A stretch of DNA of 64,000 nucleotides from Scatomorpha sp040765295 (GTDB taxonomy: Bacteria; Bacillota; Clostridia; Oscillospirales; Oscillospiraceae), in assembly GCA_040765295.1 (NCBI GenBank), contig JAXGSB010000001.1:1240001-1304000 (forward strand), written 5' to 3'. Made by a program: the position numbers and the translations under genes. Shown here one piece after another: positions 34,431 through 42,885 of this stretch. Each line of letters begins with the position of its first letter. Position 1 is the stretch's first letter. The notes beneath the pieces are model-generated. The model had not been told where the DNA came from. It searched no databases and saw only the letters and a program-made list of their open reading frames with translations.

Positions 34431-34500
34431 CCGTGATGCCGGCAAAGTCGCATCTCATTTTTTGCCGCTCATATGGACTAAACCTTGCAGCGGTTTTTTT
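34431..34500 (+). promoter_or_regulatory. Attenuator leader of pyrR
   Basis: Two mutually exclusive hairpins: CGGCAAA (34440-34446) with TTTGCCG (34461-34467), and CCGCT (34465-34469) with AGCGG (34489-34493) followed by seven T (34494-34500). They share bases 34465-34467, so forming one prevents the other. The gene after it encodes PyrR, which in B. subtilis binds such leaders; I do not see a clear canonical PyrR binding loop, so the sensor is uncertain. Confidence 0.65.
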
Positions 34501-34509
34501 GGAGTTTTT

Positions 34510-35046
34510 ATGAAAATTAAGGCTACGCTCATGGACGAGAAGTCTTTAGGTCGAGCTCTTATGAGGATATCTCATGAAATAAGCGAAAAGAATAAAGGCG
34601 TATCCGAAATCGTGCTTCTTGGCATAAAAAGACGGGGTGAATGCCTTGCAAATATTCTTAAGCAAAATTTGCAGCAGATTGAGGGTGTAGGCGTTCCCTG
34701 TAGAAGTCTGGACATAAGCTTTTACAGAGATGACCTTGAAAAGATTGCGGAAAATCCTGTTTTAAACCCCGCCACGCTCTCTATTCCGGTTGCTGACAAG
34801 ACTGTTGTTCTAGTTGACGATGTTATCTACACCGGCAGGACTGCGAGAGCTGCAATTGAGGCTGTCTTCTCTCTTGGCCGTCCCAAAACCATACAGCTTG
34901 CCGTTCTTATAGACAGAGGACACAGGGAGCTTCCCATAAGACCTGATTATGTAGGCAAAAATATTCCCACATCCCACTCGGAAATAGTTGAAGTGCGTCT
35001 TACTGAATACGACGGAGAAACGGGAGTATATCTTTTGGAAAAGTAA
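34510..35046 (+). CDS. pyrR: PyrR bifunctional regulator / uracil phosphoribosyltransferase
   Basis: 178 residues from ATG 34510, with GGAG 5 nt upstream. The PRPP-binding loop is VVLVDDVIYTGRTARAA, and GIKRRGECLA is typical of PyrR. PyrR attenuates pyr transcription in response to UMP and has some uracil phosphoribosyltransferase activity. It precedes a uracil permease and follows an attenuator, so it probably regulates itself and the permease. Confidence 0.94.
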   Translation: MKIKATLMDEKSLGRALMRISHEISEKNKGVSEIVLLGIKRRGECLANILKQNLQQIEGVGVPCRSLDISFYRDDLEKIAENPVLNPATLSIPVADKTVVLVDDVIYTGRTARAAIEAVFSLGRPKTIQLAVLIDRGHRELPIRPDYVGKNIPTSHSEIVEVRLTEYDGETGVYLLEK

Positions 35047-35107
35047 TCTTTGCTGAGTTCGCGCTATGCGCTTCTCATAGATCAAGACAAGATAAGTGAG
35101 GTATGAA

Positions 35108-36442
35108 ATGAATAATCAGAATCAGGATATGGACGCAATTTACGACGCCAAAAAACTTGGCCCCGTCAAAGCCGGTCTTTTGGGCTTTCAGCACCTCTTC
35201 GCAATGTTCGGAGCTACGGTGCTGGTTCCCACTCTGACAGGTCTTTCGGTTTCGTCGACACTCCTTTTTGCAGGTCTTGGCACGCTGCTCTTTCACCTGC
35301 TCAGTAAAGGCAAGGTTCCCGCTTTCCTCGGCTCCTCTTTCGCCTTTTTGGCAGGATATTTTGCCATAGCTCCCAACGGAGAAAGAGAGCTTTTGCCATA
35401 CGCCTGCTTCGGCGTTTTTTTGAGCGGTTTTATGTATGTCATCTTGGCCTTCTTCATTAAGATTAGCGGAGTAAAAAGAGTTATGCGCTACTTTCCCCCT
35501 ATAGTAACCGGACCCATAATCATCTCTATCGGTCTTTCGCTCTCCGGTTCCGCAATTACAAACGCATCTTCAAACTGGGGCATTGCAGTTGTTGCCGTGT
35601 TCCTCGTGGTTCTTTGCAATATCTGGGGCAAAGGAATGATAAAGATTATTCCAATACTTGTCGGCACTTTCGGCTCATACCTCGTCGCAGCGCTCAGCGG
35701 CAATGTGGACTTTTCCAATGTTGCATCTGCCAAATGGATTGGTCTGCCCTTTGAAATGCAGGATACTGTATTCGGACTTTTAAGCGGCGAATATGACAGC
35801 GGTCTTTTGATTACAGCGGCGCTCACTATTGTTCCCCTAGCAATTGCCACTATGGTTGAGCATATAGGTGATATCTGCGCCATTTCCTCTACCTGCTCCC
35901 AGAATTTTATTGAAGACCCTGGTCTGCACCGCACCCTTCTGGGCGATGGTCTCGCCACCAGCTTAGCTTCTCTCTTTGGTGCGCCGGCAAATACCACCTA
36001 TGGCGAGAACACCGGAGTTCTCGTACTCACAAAGGTCTATGACCCCATGGTAATAAGAATCGCCGCTGTTTTGGCTATACTGCTCTCATTCTGTCCCAAG
36101 TTTTCAGAGCTGATAAAGTCGATGCCTCAGGCCACCATTGGCGGTGTGAGCTTGATTCTTTACGGCATGATTTCGGCGGTTGGCGTTAGAAACGTTGTTG
36201 AGAACAAGGTTGATTTCACAAACAGCAGAAATGTCATAATAGCCGCCCTCATACTCGTGTTAGCTATAGGAATAAGCTACACAGGAAATGTTGAAGTTAT
36301 GCTTGGCTCTGTTACAGTGAGCTTTGGCGGCCTCGCCGTTGCCTCCATTGTAGGCATAATCTTAAACGCCCTGCTTCCGGGCAAAGACTATGAATTTGGA
36401 GTGGATCTTCAGGGCGACACCTCTGTAAACTTCAAAGTCTGA
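35108..36442 (+). CDS. uraA: Uracil permease (NCS2 family)
   Basis: 444 residues from ATG 35108, with GTGAGG 6 nt upstream. About 14 hydrophobic segments; NCS2 nucleobase transporter with FQHLFAMFGATVLVP near the N-terminus and the FGAPANTTYGENTG motif of UraA/PyrP. Imports uracil by proton symport. Its location after pyrR in a leader-controlled unit supports uracil over xanthine as substrate. Confidence 0.94.
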   Translation: MNNQNQDMDAIYDAKKLGPVKAGLLGFQHLFAMFGATVLVPTLTGLSVSSTLLFAGLGTLLFHLLSKGKVPAFLGSSFAFLAGYFAIAPNGERELLPYACFGVFLSGFMYVILAFFIKISGVKRVMRYFPPIVTGPIIISIGLSLSGSAITNASSNWGIAVVAVFLVVLCNIWGKGMIKIIPILVGTFGSYLVAALSGNVDFSNVASAKWIGLPFEMQDTVFGLLSGEYDSGLLITAALTIVPLAIATMVEHIGDICAISSTCSQNFIEDPGLHRTLLGDGLATSLASLFGAPANTTYGENTGVLVLTKVYDPMVIRIAAVLAILLSFCPKFSELIKSMPQATIGGVSLILYGMISAVGVRNVVENKVDFTNSRNVIIAALILVLAIGISYTGNVEVMLGSVTVSFGGLAVASIVGIILNALLPGKDYEFGVDLQGDTSVNFKV

Positions 36443-36457
36443 TTCTTTCAAGATGCG

Positions 36458-36490
36458 AAAAATGCCTCACTTTTTTGGTGAGGCATTTTT
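36458..36490. terminator. Bidirectional terminator after uraA
   Basis: A 13-bp perfect stem (36458-36470 with 36478-36490), 7-nt loop, A-run before and T-run after; ends uraA and the convergent gene. Confidence 0.9.
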
Positions 36491-36491
36491 A

Positions 36492-37106
36492 TTATCCGTT
36501 TGTTATAATTTTTATTATATCTTCTAAAGCGCTTCCGCTGCCTTCCGGCTTTTCATCCACCCCGGGCGACGTTGTCGGCTCGGGATCGGGGCTTGGGCTT
36601 GGAGTCGGTGTAGGTTTAGGTTTTTCTTCGAAATAAACCTCTATTGTGTGCTCTTCTCTTATATTTTCTATAGTGAACTTCAGCACCCTTCCGTAATTAT
36701 GGCCATCTATTATAAGCTCTTTTACAATCTTGCCTTTGTCCGGCTTTATTGAAAACACCACACTCTCGCCGTCTTGGACAATAAAGCTTTTAGGCGGATC
36801 TATCTTACCGCCCGGACCGCAAAATATATATATTGCAATCTCTTGCGGTTCGGGTGTCTCGGTATGCTGCGGGCTCGCCGTCGCGGCTATGCTGAAATCT
36901 GGCGTAACATCTACATCCGGAGCCTCTGATTCGAAGCCTATCTGGGCCAGCCCGTCTCCTTTTGCCGTTAAATGCTCTTTGGGCTTGAAAGTAAATACCC
37001 CCTGTGAAATGCAAAATGCAACAGTTATAACAGCCAGCACAAAAAAAAGTGCAGCTAAAAAAACTATCTTTCCTGAAAATTGTTTTTTTTCCGTATTTTG
37101 GTCCAT
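36492..37106 (-). CDS. Membrane-anchored protein with bacterial-repeat domain
   Basis: 204 residues. A membrane segment at about residues 14-34, then a Thr/Pro/Glu-rich linker, one beta-rich domain (about 92-160) with VQDGESVVFSIKPDKGK and IREEHTIEVYF, the pattern of secreted bacterial repeat domains, and a Pro/Thr/Ser-rich tail (PTPTPSPSPDP). Probably extracellular; may contact the cell wall. No enzymatic motif. Monocistronic. Confidence 0.78.
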   Translation of the reverse strand: MDQNTEKKQFSGKIVFLAALFFVLAVITVAFCISQGVFTFKPKEHLTAKGDGLAQIGFESEAPDVDVTPDFSIAATASPQHTETPEPQEIAIYIFCGPGGKIDPPKSFIVQDGESVVFSIKPDKGKIVKELIIDGHNYGRVLKFTIENIREEHTIEVYFEEKPKPTPTPSPSPDPEPTTSPGVDEKPEGSGSALEDIIKIITNG

Positions 37107-37192
37107 GTTCTCTCCAAACTATCTGTAGATATAGCAAAATAATAGTGATAGAATAATTTTTATCAATTTAAGTTTAACTCGGAGGTATCTTT

Positions 37193-37897
37193 ATGAAGAA
37201 TGTTCTCATAACCGGCTCTTCCCGCGGCATAGGCGCCGCTACCGCCCGACTCTTCGCAAAGGAAGGCTGCAATGTTTATATAAATTATAATAAATCCGAA
37301 GAAAAAGCTCTTGAACTCGCTTCATCGCTGGGCGCCTGCGCCATTAAGGCAGACGTTGGAAATTCGAATGAAGTTGAGAATATGTTTGCTTCTCTGCCTC
37401 CTCTGGACATCCTCTGCTGCAACGCCGGAATCGGCAAAACGGGTCTGATTCAGGATATGAGCTATGAGGAGTGGCGGGAAATATTCTCGGTGAACACAGA
37501 CGGTGTTTTTTACTGTATTAAAAATGCGCTTCCTAAGATGATACAAAGAAAAAGCGGAAACATCGTCATTGTTTCATCTGTACTCGGGCTGCGTGGCGGA
37601 TCTTGCGAGGCTGCTTATTCAGCCACAAAAGGCGCTCTTATTGCCCTTACCAAATCGCTCTCTAAGGAGCTCGGTCCGTCCGGCATTAGGGTTAACTCAG
37701 TCGCTCCCGGTGCTATCGACACCGACATGCTTGCTTATCTTGATGCCGCGGAAAAGGCTGAGATAATAAGTTCGTGCAGTGTAGATCGGCTTGGCAGCCC
37801 CGAGGATGTTGCGAAAATGATATGCTTTTTGGCATCTGATGATGCCTCTTATATAAGCGGTCAAATCTTCGGTGTCGACGGCGGTCTTATTATTTAA
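37193..37897 (+). CDS. Short-chain dehydrogenase/reductase (FabG-like)
   Basis: 234 residues. Classical SDR: cofactor motif TGSSRGIGA (N-terminus), NAGIG, catalytic Ser in VIVSSV, YxxxK in AYSATKG and PGAIDTDM. Most similar in pattern to 3-oxoacyl-ACP reductase FabG, but the SDR family is large and no fatty-acid gene is nearby, so the substrate is uncertain. Its stop overlaps the convergent ricT stop by 4 bp. Confidence 0.9.
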   Translation: MKNVLITGSSRGIGAATARLFAKEGCNVYINYNKSEEKALELASSLGACAIKADVGNSNEVENMFASLPPLDILCCNAGIGKTGLIQDMSYEEWREIFSVNTDGVFYCIKNALPKMIQRKSGNIVIVSSVLGLRGGSCEAAYSATKGALIALTKSLSKELGPSGIRVNSVAPGAIDTDMLAYLDAAEKAEIISSCSVDRLGSPEDVAKMICFLASDDASYISGQIFGVDGGLII

Positions 37898-39057
37898 GAG
37901 TCTTTTTTCGGTTTATTGCGTCTGGGTCTGCGCTTTTTGAAGGGTCTCTTGCCCTTGCGTTTCGGCTCGGCGGTATTTGAGCTCGCCGCGTCACTCGTTC
38001 GCTGATTATCTGTTGACTTCTTCTCATTTTTTGACGCAAGCTTCATTCTTCTGGAACTGCGGGGTCTTCGTTGAGCCTTTGATTGAGCGCCGGTCTGTGC
38101 ATCATTCTCTGCTTGCCGAACTTCTGCGCTTTTCACACCTAAGCTGTCTTCCAACTCCTTTGTACTCAGGAAAACTCTCCTCTCCGTCTCAGGCAGAGAG
38201 GGTTTTTTCAGTCTTCTTGGAGGCTCGGAACCGTCTTCCGGTTTTCCGCCTTCGACAACTAAAATCTCTTTTACCGGGAGAGTGCGCTGGGAATTTTCGT
38301 CATCATTATCCAGCTTCACTTTAACAGTTTGGGCAAGAGTAGCGCACTGTATGACAGTTCCGAATCCGAATTGCGTTTCGACATAGGCTCCGATCTTCGG
38401 AAGCAAAGCGTTCAGCTCGGCATATGCCTCCTCTTCGTAAGTCAGACAGCACATAAGTCTGCCGCATACGCCTGAGATTTTGCCGGGATTTAGAGAAATT
38501 GATTGTGATTTAGCCATCTTTGTGGAAACAGGCGTGAACTCCTCGAGATACAGGTTGCAGCAGAAGGGCCTTCCGCACATGCCAATGCCTCCCAGAAGCT
38601 TTGCCTCGTCACGCACACCCACTTGACGAAGCTCTATTCTCACCTTAAATACGGAGGCAAGATCCTTGACAAGCTCTCTAAAATCTACTCTTCCATCAGC
38701 CGTGAAGAAAAAAGTGATTTTACTCCCATCGAAATTATATTCACACTCAATGACCTTCATATCAAGTCCGTGCTTAATAACTTTTTCTTTGCATATCTCA
38801 ATGGCATTTTTTTCGCTTTGCCTATTTATCTGATCTATGCGTAAATCCTGAGCAGTACACTTTCTGAGTACAGGCTTGAGAGGAGACTTTATATTCTCAT
38901 CCGGAACAATGTGTATACTACTGCTGCAGCAGGCAATTTTCTGCCCTTGAGCAGTTTCGACGATAACAGAGTCGCCCTCCGAAAGAACATGGCCGTTCGG
39001 AGAAAAATAGTAGGGCTTTCCTCTGTTTCTGAATTTTATACTGATAACTAGCGCCAA
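37894..39057 (-). CDS. ricT: RicT/YaaT-like PSP1 domain protein
   Basis: 387 residues from TTG 39057 (GAGG 8 nt upstream). The PSP1 C-terminal domain with conserved cysteines GMCGRPFCC and GVCGRLMCC is diagnostic. In B. subtilis RicT works with RicA and RicF in RNA maturation and sporulation control, and RicA/F/T bind Fe-S clusters. A basic Lys/Arg-rich tail of about 90 residues follows, longer than usual and possibly RNA-binding. holB is directly upstream, as in B. subtilis. Confidence 0.92.
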   Translation of the reverse strand: MALVISIKFRNRGKPYYFSPNGHVLSEGDSVIVETAQGQKIACCSSSIHIVPDENIKSPLKPVLRKCTAQDLRIDQINRQSEKNAIEICKEKVIKHGLDMKVIECEYNFDGSKITFFFTADGRVDFRELVKDLASVFKVRIELRQVGVRDEAKLLGGIGMCGRPFCCNLYLEEFTPVSTKMAKSQSISLNPGKISGVCGRLMCCLTYEEEAYAELNALLPKIGAYVETQFGFGTVIQCATLAQTVKVKLDNDDENSQRTLPVKEILVVEGGKPEDGSEPPRRLKKPSLPETERRVFLSTKELEDSLGVKSAEVRQAENDAQTGAQSKAQRRPRSSRRMKLASKNEKKSTDNQRTSDAASSNTAEPKRKGKRPFKKRRPRRNKPKKDS

Positions 39058-39066
39058 TTTATTTCC

Positions 39067-39867
39067 TCATTTCGTGTTCTCTGTGTTCAAAGCGCCTGCA
39101 GATATAAGGCCTGATACTTGTTTTACATTCACATTCGAATTTAAATAAAGTACACAGGTCGAAAAAAGCTCATAGAGCTCGAGCGCTTTTTTTCTGCTTA
39201 TATTATAACCGCTTTTTCCTTTGGCTGCTAATCCCGCAAGCTCCCTGCCAAAGTTCATGAGCGGCATAACCTCTTCGGATTTCAGCTCATCGAGCTGATT
39301 TGTTGCCTCTATAAGTCTATTTAGACTATTTTTGCCGACAGCCTCAAAAATACTCTCTATAATTATTTTGTGCTCTTCCGCAGTCTCGAAAACATTGGGC
39401 TCTAGGCTTGGAATCTCTTCCATTATACAGCGAGAACAAACCGTCGGAAGCAAACGCCCTGTAAATTCCGCCGTTAAAATGAAAGCCGCTTCGCCTGTAG
39501 GCTCCTCAAGAATCTTGAGCAGAGCGTTTTGAGCCATTTCGTTCATATAGTCCGCATCAAATATTATGTAAACCTTTCTTACGGCCTCATTCGGCATAAT
39601 AATCGCATCTTTGACTATATCTCTGATTATATTTACGCCGATTTCGTTTTTTCTATTGCCATCTTTTGTAAGTCCCGCTCTTACTTCTATGACATCGGGA
39701 TGTATTCTTTTTTCCGTCTTTCTGCAGTGGGAGCAAACTCCGCAGGCTATATCTCCCCTATCCTTGCATACAAAGGCCATGGCCAGCTCCAAAGCTCTTT
39801 TTTCCCGTATCTGCTCTGAATCCGATGAGATTATGTATGCGTGGCGAAGGCCTAGTTTGATTTTCAT
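39067..39867 (-). CDS. holB: DNA polymerase III delta-prime subunit
   Basis: 266 residues. Clamp-loader AAA+-like protein with a zinc-binding cysteine set (CGVCSHC), a degenerate Walker B region (YIIFDADYMN), and the conserved NALLKILEEP motif. It forms the clamp loader with gamma/tau and delta. The C-terminal collar part is short, as in many Firmicute HolB proteins. Followed by ricT after 9 bp, a conserved synteny. Confidence 0.9.
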   Translation of the reverse strand: MKIKLGLRHAYIISSDSEQIREKRALELAMAFVCKDRGDIACGVCSHCRKTEKRIHPDVIEVRAGLTKDGNRKNEIGVNIIRDIVKDAIIMPNEAVRKVYIIFDADYMNEMAQNALLKILEEPTGEAAFILTAEFTGRLLPTVCSRCIMEEIPSLEPNVFETAEEHKIIIESIFEAVGKNSLNRLIEATNQLDELKSEEVMPLMNFGRELAGLAAKGKSGYNISRKKALELYELFSTCVLYLNSNVNVKQVSGLISAGALNTENTK

Positions 39868-39885
39868 TTTATAACTCCAAATTGC

Positions 39886-40416
39886 TTACTCATACTTGCG
39901 CAGCTCGGGAAAGCTTTTAACGACATAATCCGAGCTCAAAAGTGCAAGTACGAGTGCGCTGCCGACAACTGCTCCAAAAAGTCCCTGTGTAGAGTTGGGT
40001 ATTATTTCCGCAACGGCAGCCATTCCAAACCCAAGTATAGTTAATTCGTAAATAAAATAGAGTACAACCATGCAAATTTCCGCAATCACAGCTGCAATGA
40101 AGACCCTTAAATATGTTTTTTTAGTGGGTAAAATCTTAAAAATTGCTGAAGCTGTCACTGACATTATGAATTTGATTACAAATGTCCCCGGTGCATAGAC
40201 AGTAAAGCCGAGGATAATATCGGAAAGCGCGGAGCCGAGGCCGGCGGCTATCCCGCCCCAGACTCCTCCGAGCAGCATGGATCCAAGTATGACAAATGCA
40301 TCTCCCGCATGCACATATCCGCCTATCGGCGTGGGTATTTGTATTATCATAGTGGCGACACATGTTATCGCCGTGAAAAGTGAGGCAAAAACTAATTTTC
40401 TGATTTTTATATCCAC
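39886..40416 (-). CDS. ECF transporter S component
   Basis: 176 residues from the GTG at 40416 (AGG about 11 nt upstream; an in-frame GTG at 40425 is too close to it). Six hydrophobic segments and motifs GGYVHAGDAFVILG and GGIAAGLGSALSD typical of vitamin-binding S components. Captures a vitamin or precursor and uses a shared ECF module encoded elsewhere. Possible ligands include pantothenate or a pyrimidine precursor of thiamin; the sequence does not decide. Confidence 0.85.
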   Translation of the reverse strand: MDIKIRKLVFASLFTAITCVATMIIQIPTPIGGYVHAGDAFVILGSMLLGGVWGGIAAGLGSALSDIILGFTVYAPGTFVIKFIMSVTASAIFKILPTKKTYLRVFIAAVIAEICMVVLYFIYELTILGFGMAAVAEIIPNSTQGLFGAVVGSALVLALLSSDYVVKSFPELRKYE

Positions 40417-40503
40417 TATTAACACTACCTAAATAATCGAAAAACTCTATTCATACCGTTTAATTATAATATTTTATATGATTAAAATCAACCACACATT
40501 CGC

Positions 40504-40532
40504 TTGCCTCAGAATATGCTCTATGCTAAAAT
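40504..40532 (+). promoter_or_regulatory. Possible promoter for the alanyl-tRNA editing gene
   Basis: TAAAAT (40527-40532) preceded at 17 bp by TTGCCT (40504-40509), a weak -35. The start codon is 22 bp downstream. Confidence 0.4.
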
Positions 40533-40554
40533 CAGCGAAAAGGATGTGCTTTAA

Positions 40555-41703
40555 TTGAAAGACAGGCTATATATAAGAGACAGCAGTATTTTTGAATTTG
40601 AAACGACCGTTAAAGAACTAAGGCAAAGTGAGAAAGGTTTTGAAGTCTCGCTTATTGAGTCCGCTTTCTTTCCGGGCGGCGGCGGTCAGGAACACGATGA
40701 GGGTACTTTGAACGGCATTACACTCCTGGATGTCTTTGAAAGAGACAACGAGGTATGGCATCTTATCAGCGAATCCCTTGATCCGGGAGAAAGAGTTCTT
40801 GGGAGGGTTAACAGAGAACTTCGCATTAGGAGAATGCAAAATCATTCCGGAGAGCATATAATATCGGGCCTAGCCAGCAAGCTTTTCGGAGCTGAAAATG
40901 TGGGTTTTCACCTCTCTGATCCATACATGACCATAGACCTAAGTGTTGAACTGATCGATAAAGACATAGAGCTTTTAGAGCTTATGGCTAACAAGGCAGT
41001 ATATGAAAACATTGAAATCTGCTCGTATTTCCCGGAAAATTTAAGCGAAATTGACTACCGATTCAAAAAAGAAACCGGCGAGCTCACAAGGCTGATATCT
41101 ATTGACGGCATCGACTGCTGCGCCTGCTGCGCTCCTCATCTTAAATACACGGGACAAATAGGCCTTATCAGAATAAGTGATTTTATGCGTCACAGAGGCG
41201 GAACCAGACTGACGGCACTCTGCGGCTTGAACGCTCTTTCGGAATACAGAGCTCTAGACTCTGAACTTAGAGCCGCATCTCAGCTTCTTTCGGCTCCAAA
41301 AGAGCAAGTCTCAAAACATTTAGAGCAGAGGCTCGCAGAAATCGCTGAACTAAAGCAGAGAATAAAAACACTGTGCCGAGAGAGCATTGATTTAAGGCTG
41401 GAAGCTGCCGATTTTACAGACGGCAACAGGATCGAGTTTTTTGAAGACTATGACTTCGAGCTGCTTAGATACTGGACAAATGCCGCAAAGAAGCTCTGTA
41501 GCGGAGTTGCAGCCGCCTTCTCGAAAAGTGGCAACTCTTATTACTATGTTATAGGCTCGGAAAGCTTAGATATGAGAAAACTCAGCAAAGATATTAATGC
41601 GAATATAAGCGGCCGCGGCGGCGGAAGCACCGCCATGATTGAGGGAAAGTCCGATGCTTCAAGAGAAGGTATTGCTGATTATTTTATGAACACGCATTTT
41701 TAA
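40555..41703 (+). CDS. AlaX-type alanyl-tRNA editing protein with DHHA1 domain
   Basis: 382 residues from TTG 40555 (AAGGA about 10 nt upstream). Residues 1-230 resemble the AlaRS editing domain, with FFPGGGGQEHDEG, the zinc ligands in NHSGEHI and CACCAPH. A coiled-coil linker (about 240-290) and a C-terminal DHHA1 domain with GRGGGSTAMIEGK follow. It hydrolyses mischarged Ser- or Gly-tRNA(Ala). The long form with DHHA1 is AlaX-L. It lies alone. Confidence 0.92.
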   Translation: MKDRLYIRDSSIFEFETTVKELRQSEKGFEVSLIESAFFPGGGGQEHDEGTLNGITLLDVFERDNEVWHLISESLDPGERVLGRVNRELRIRRMQNHSGEHIISGLASKLFGAENVGFHLSDPYMTIDLSVELIDKDIELLELMANKAVYENIEICSYFPENLSEIDYRFKKETGELTRLISIDGIDCCACCAPHLKYTGQIGLIRISDFMRHRGGTRLTALCGLNALSEYRALDSELRAASQLLSAPKEQVSKHLEQRLAEIAELKQRIKTLCRESIDLRLEAADFTDGNRIEFFEDYDFELLRYWTNAAKKLCSGVAAAFSKSGNSYYYVIGSESLDMRKLSKDINANISGRGGGSTAMIEGKSDASREGIADYFMNTHF

Positions 41704-41827
41704 CGATCAAGCTATATGAAATCCTTCGGAAATAATCAATAAGAACAGATACGATAATTTTAAAAACGCTTAGAAAAATAAATCGAATTTACCTTTCGTT
41801 TAGAATTAGCATTGGGGTGGAATTAAT

Positions 41828-42190
41828 TTGAAAAATAAAGATATTTTTGTATACTGCATTGCTTCTACAATAACAATTATTTTAAATTTGCTGATGGCAT
41901 TTGTCTTTAAGTCAGAAGATTCAACAATTTCTTATGCAAATTTAGCTGTTATAGCATTTACGGTATTTATGACATATTTGATATGGCAAAATGGAAAATA
42001 TGTTGATAAAAATAGTGTGAAATTTGAATTACTATCAGTTTGGACTCTGCCCCTTATTTCTGTAGTTTGGTTTATTAACCGGGTTTTTCCGAGTATAATA
42101 CCTAATATCATTAATTGGACTATGGTTGGTTTTGCTATTGTTATAGGTTCAATCGCTTTATTGATTTCTATCAAGAGAATCAATAAATAG
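41828..42190 (+). CDS. Small integral membrane protein, unknown
   Basis: 120 residues from TTG 41828, with GGGGTGG upstream. Four predicted membrane segments (about residues 7-27, 38-53, 66-83, 95-114) and short charged ends. No family recognised. AT-rich codons differ from neighbours. Confidence 0.65.
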   Translation: MKNKDIFVYCIASTITIILNLLMAFVFKSEDSTISYANLAVIAFTVFMTYLIWQNGKYVDKNSVKFELLSVWTLPLISVVWFINRVFPSIIPNIINWTMVGFAIVIGSIALLISIKRINK

Positions 42191-42325
42191 TATATGGAGG
42201 GTATGCGTTAGTTTGAAAATTACTCAATCTCTACAAATTCTAGTTTGTATGGGCGCAAAACCCATTTCAAATACGGGTGGGCACCTGCCGGCAGTCAGCC
42301 AAATATTACTGAGGAGAACAGGAAA

Positions 42326-42754
42326 ATGTTTAATTTTATTTGGCCAATAGGGTTAGTCGTGTTATCTAATGTAGTTTATCATGTGTGCGCCAAATCTGTG
42401 CCGGAAGGCATGAATCCCTTTGCGTCTCTCACAGTGACTTATATTATAGGAGCAGTTATTTCTGCAATATTGTATTTTGCTTTTAACAAAGGCGGTAATT
42501 TATTGAGTGAATATTCCAAGTTAAATTGGGCGCCGTTTATTCTTGGAATTGTCATTGTGGGACTGGAGCTAGGCTTTATTTTTGCATATAAGGCAGGCTG
42601 GCAGGTTAGCATCGCATCTATCGTACAAAGTTCCTTTTTAGCGCTTGCTTTGATTTTTGTCGGTTGCTTGCTTTACAAGGAAGCGTTGACATGGAACAAA
42701 CTTGTGGGCGTTGTAATATGTCTGGTAGGGCTTATATTTATCAATTATAAATAA
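42326..42754 (+). CDS. EamA/DMT-like small membrane transporter
   Basis: 142 residues from ATG 42326, which has AGGA about 5 nt upstream; a longer TTG-started frame to 42245 is less likely. Five membrane segments, with a final LVGVVICLVGLIFI typical of half-length EamA/SMR-like drug/metabolite transporters, which usually act as dimers. Substrate unknown. In the AT-rich patch. Confidence 0.78.
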   Translation: MFNFIWPIGLVVLSNVVYHVCAKSVPEGMNPFASLTVTYIIGAVISAILYFAFNKGGNLLSEYSKLNWAPFILGIVIVGLELGFIFAYKAGWQVSIASIVQSSFLALALIFVGCLLYKEALTWNKLVGVVICLVGLIFINYK

Positions 42755-42835
42755 TCGCAAATCCCGCTTTGTCTGTCTCATAAAAGCAAAAAAGAAACTG
42801 TAACAAGCGCATTTAAGATACACATAAAACGAGAA

Positions 42836-42862
42836 AATCTCCGCAGACAAGCTGCGGAGATT
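42836..42862 (-). terminator. Terminator of gap
   Basis: An 11-bp perfect stem (42836-42846 with 42852-42862) and 5-nt loop; on the minus strand it is followed by TTCTCGTTTT. It lies 23 bp after the gap stop. Confidence 0.7.
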
Positions 42863-42885
42863 GTAATATTTAACTATATTTTGAT

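Larger units (their letters stand above)
41704..42835. other. AT-rich patch with two small membrane-protein genes
   Basis: Composition becomes clearly AT-richer than in both flanks (compare 41828-42190 with alaX before it and gap after it). It contains two membrane-protein genes listed separately and no repeat or integrase that I can see. It may be an acquired segment. Confidence 0.45.

Noticed and set aside
42245..42325. Longer start for the EamA-like gene, possibly a transposase remnant (GWAPAG-like string)
   Set aside because: The internal ATG has a better ribosome site; the string is too short to support a transposase remnant.
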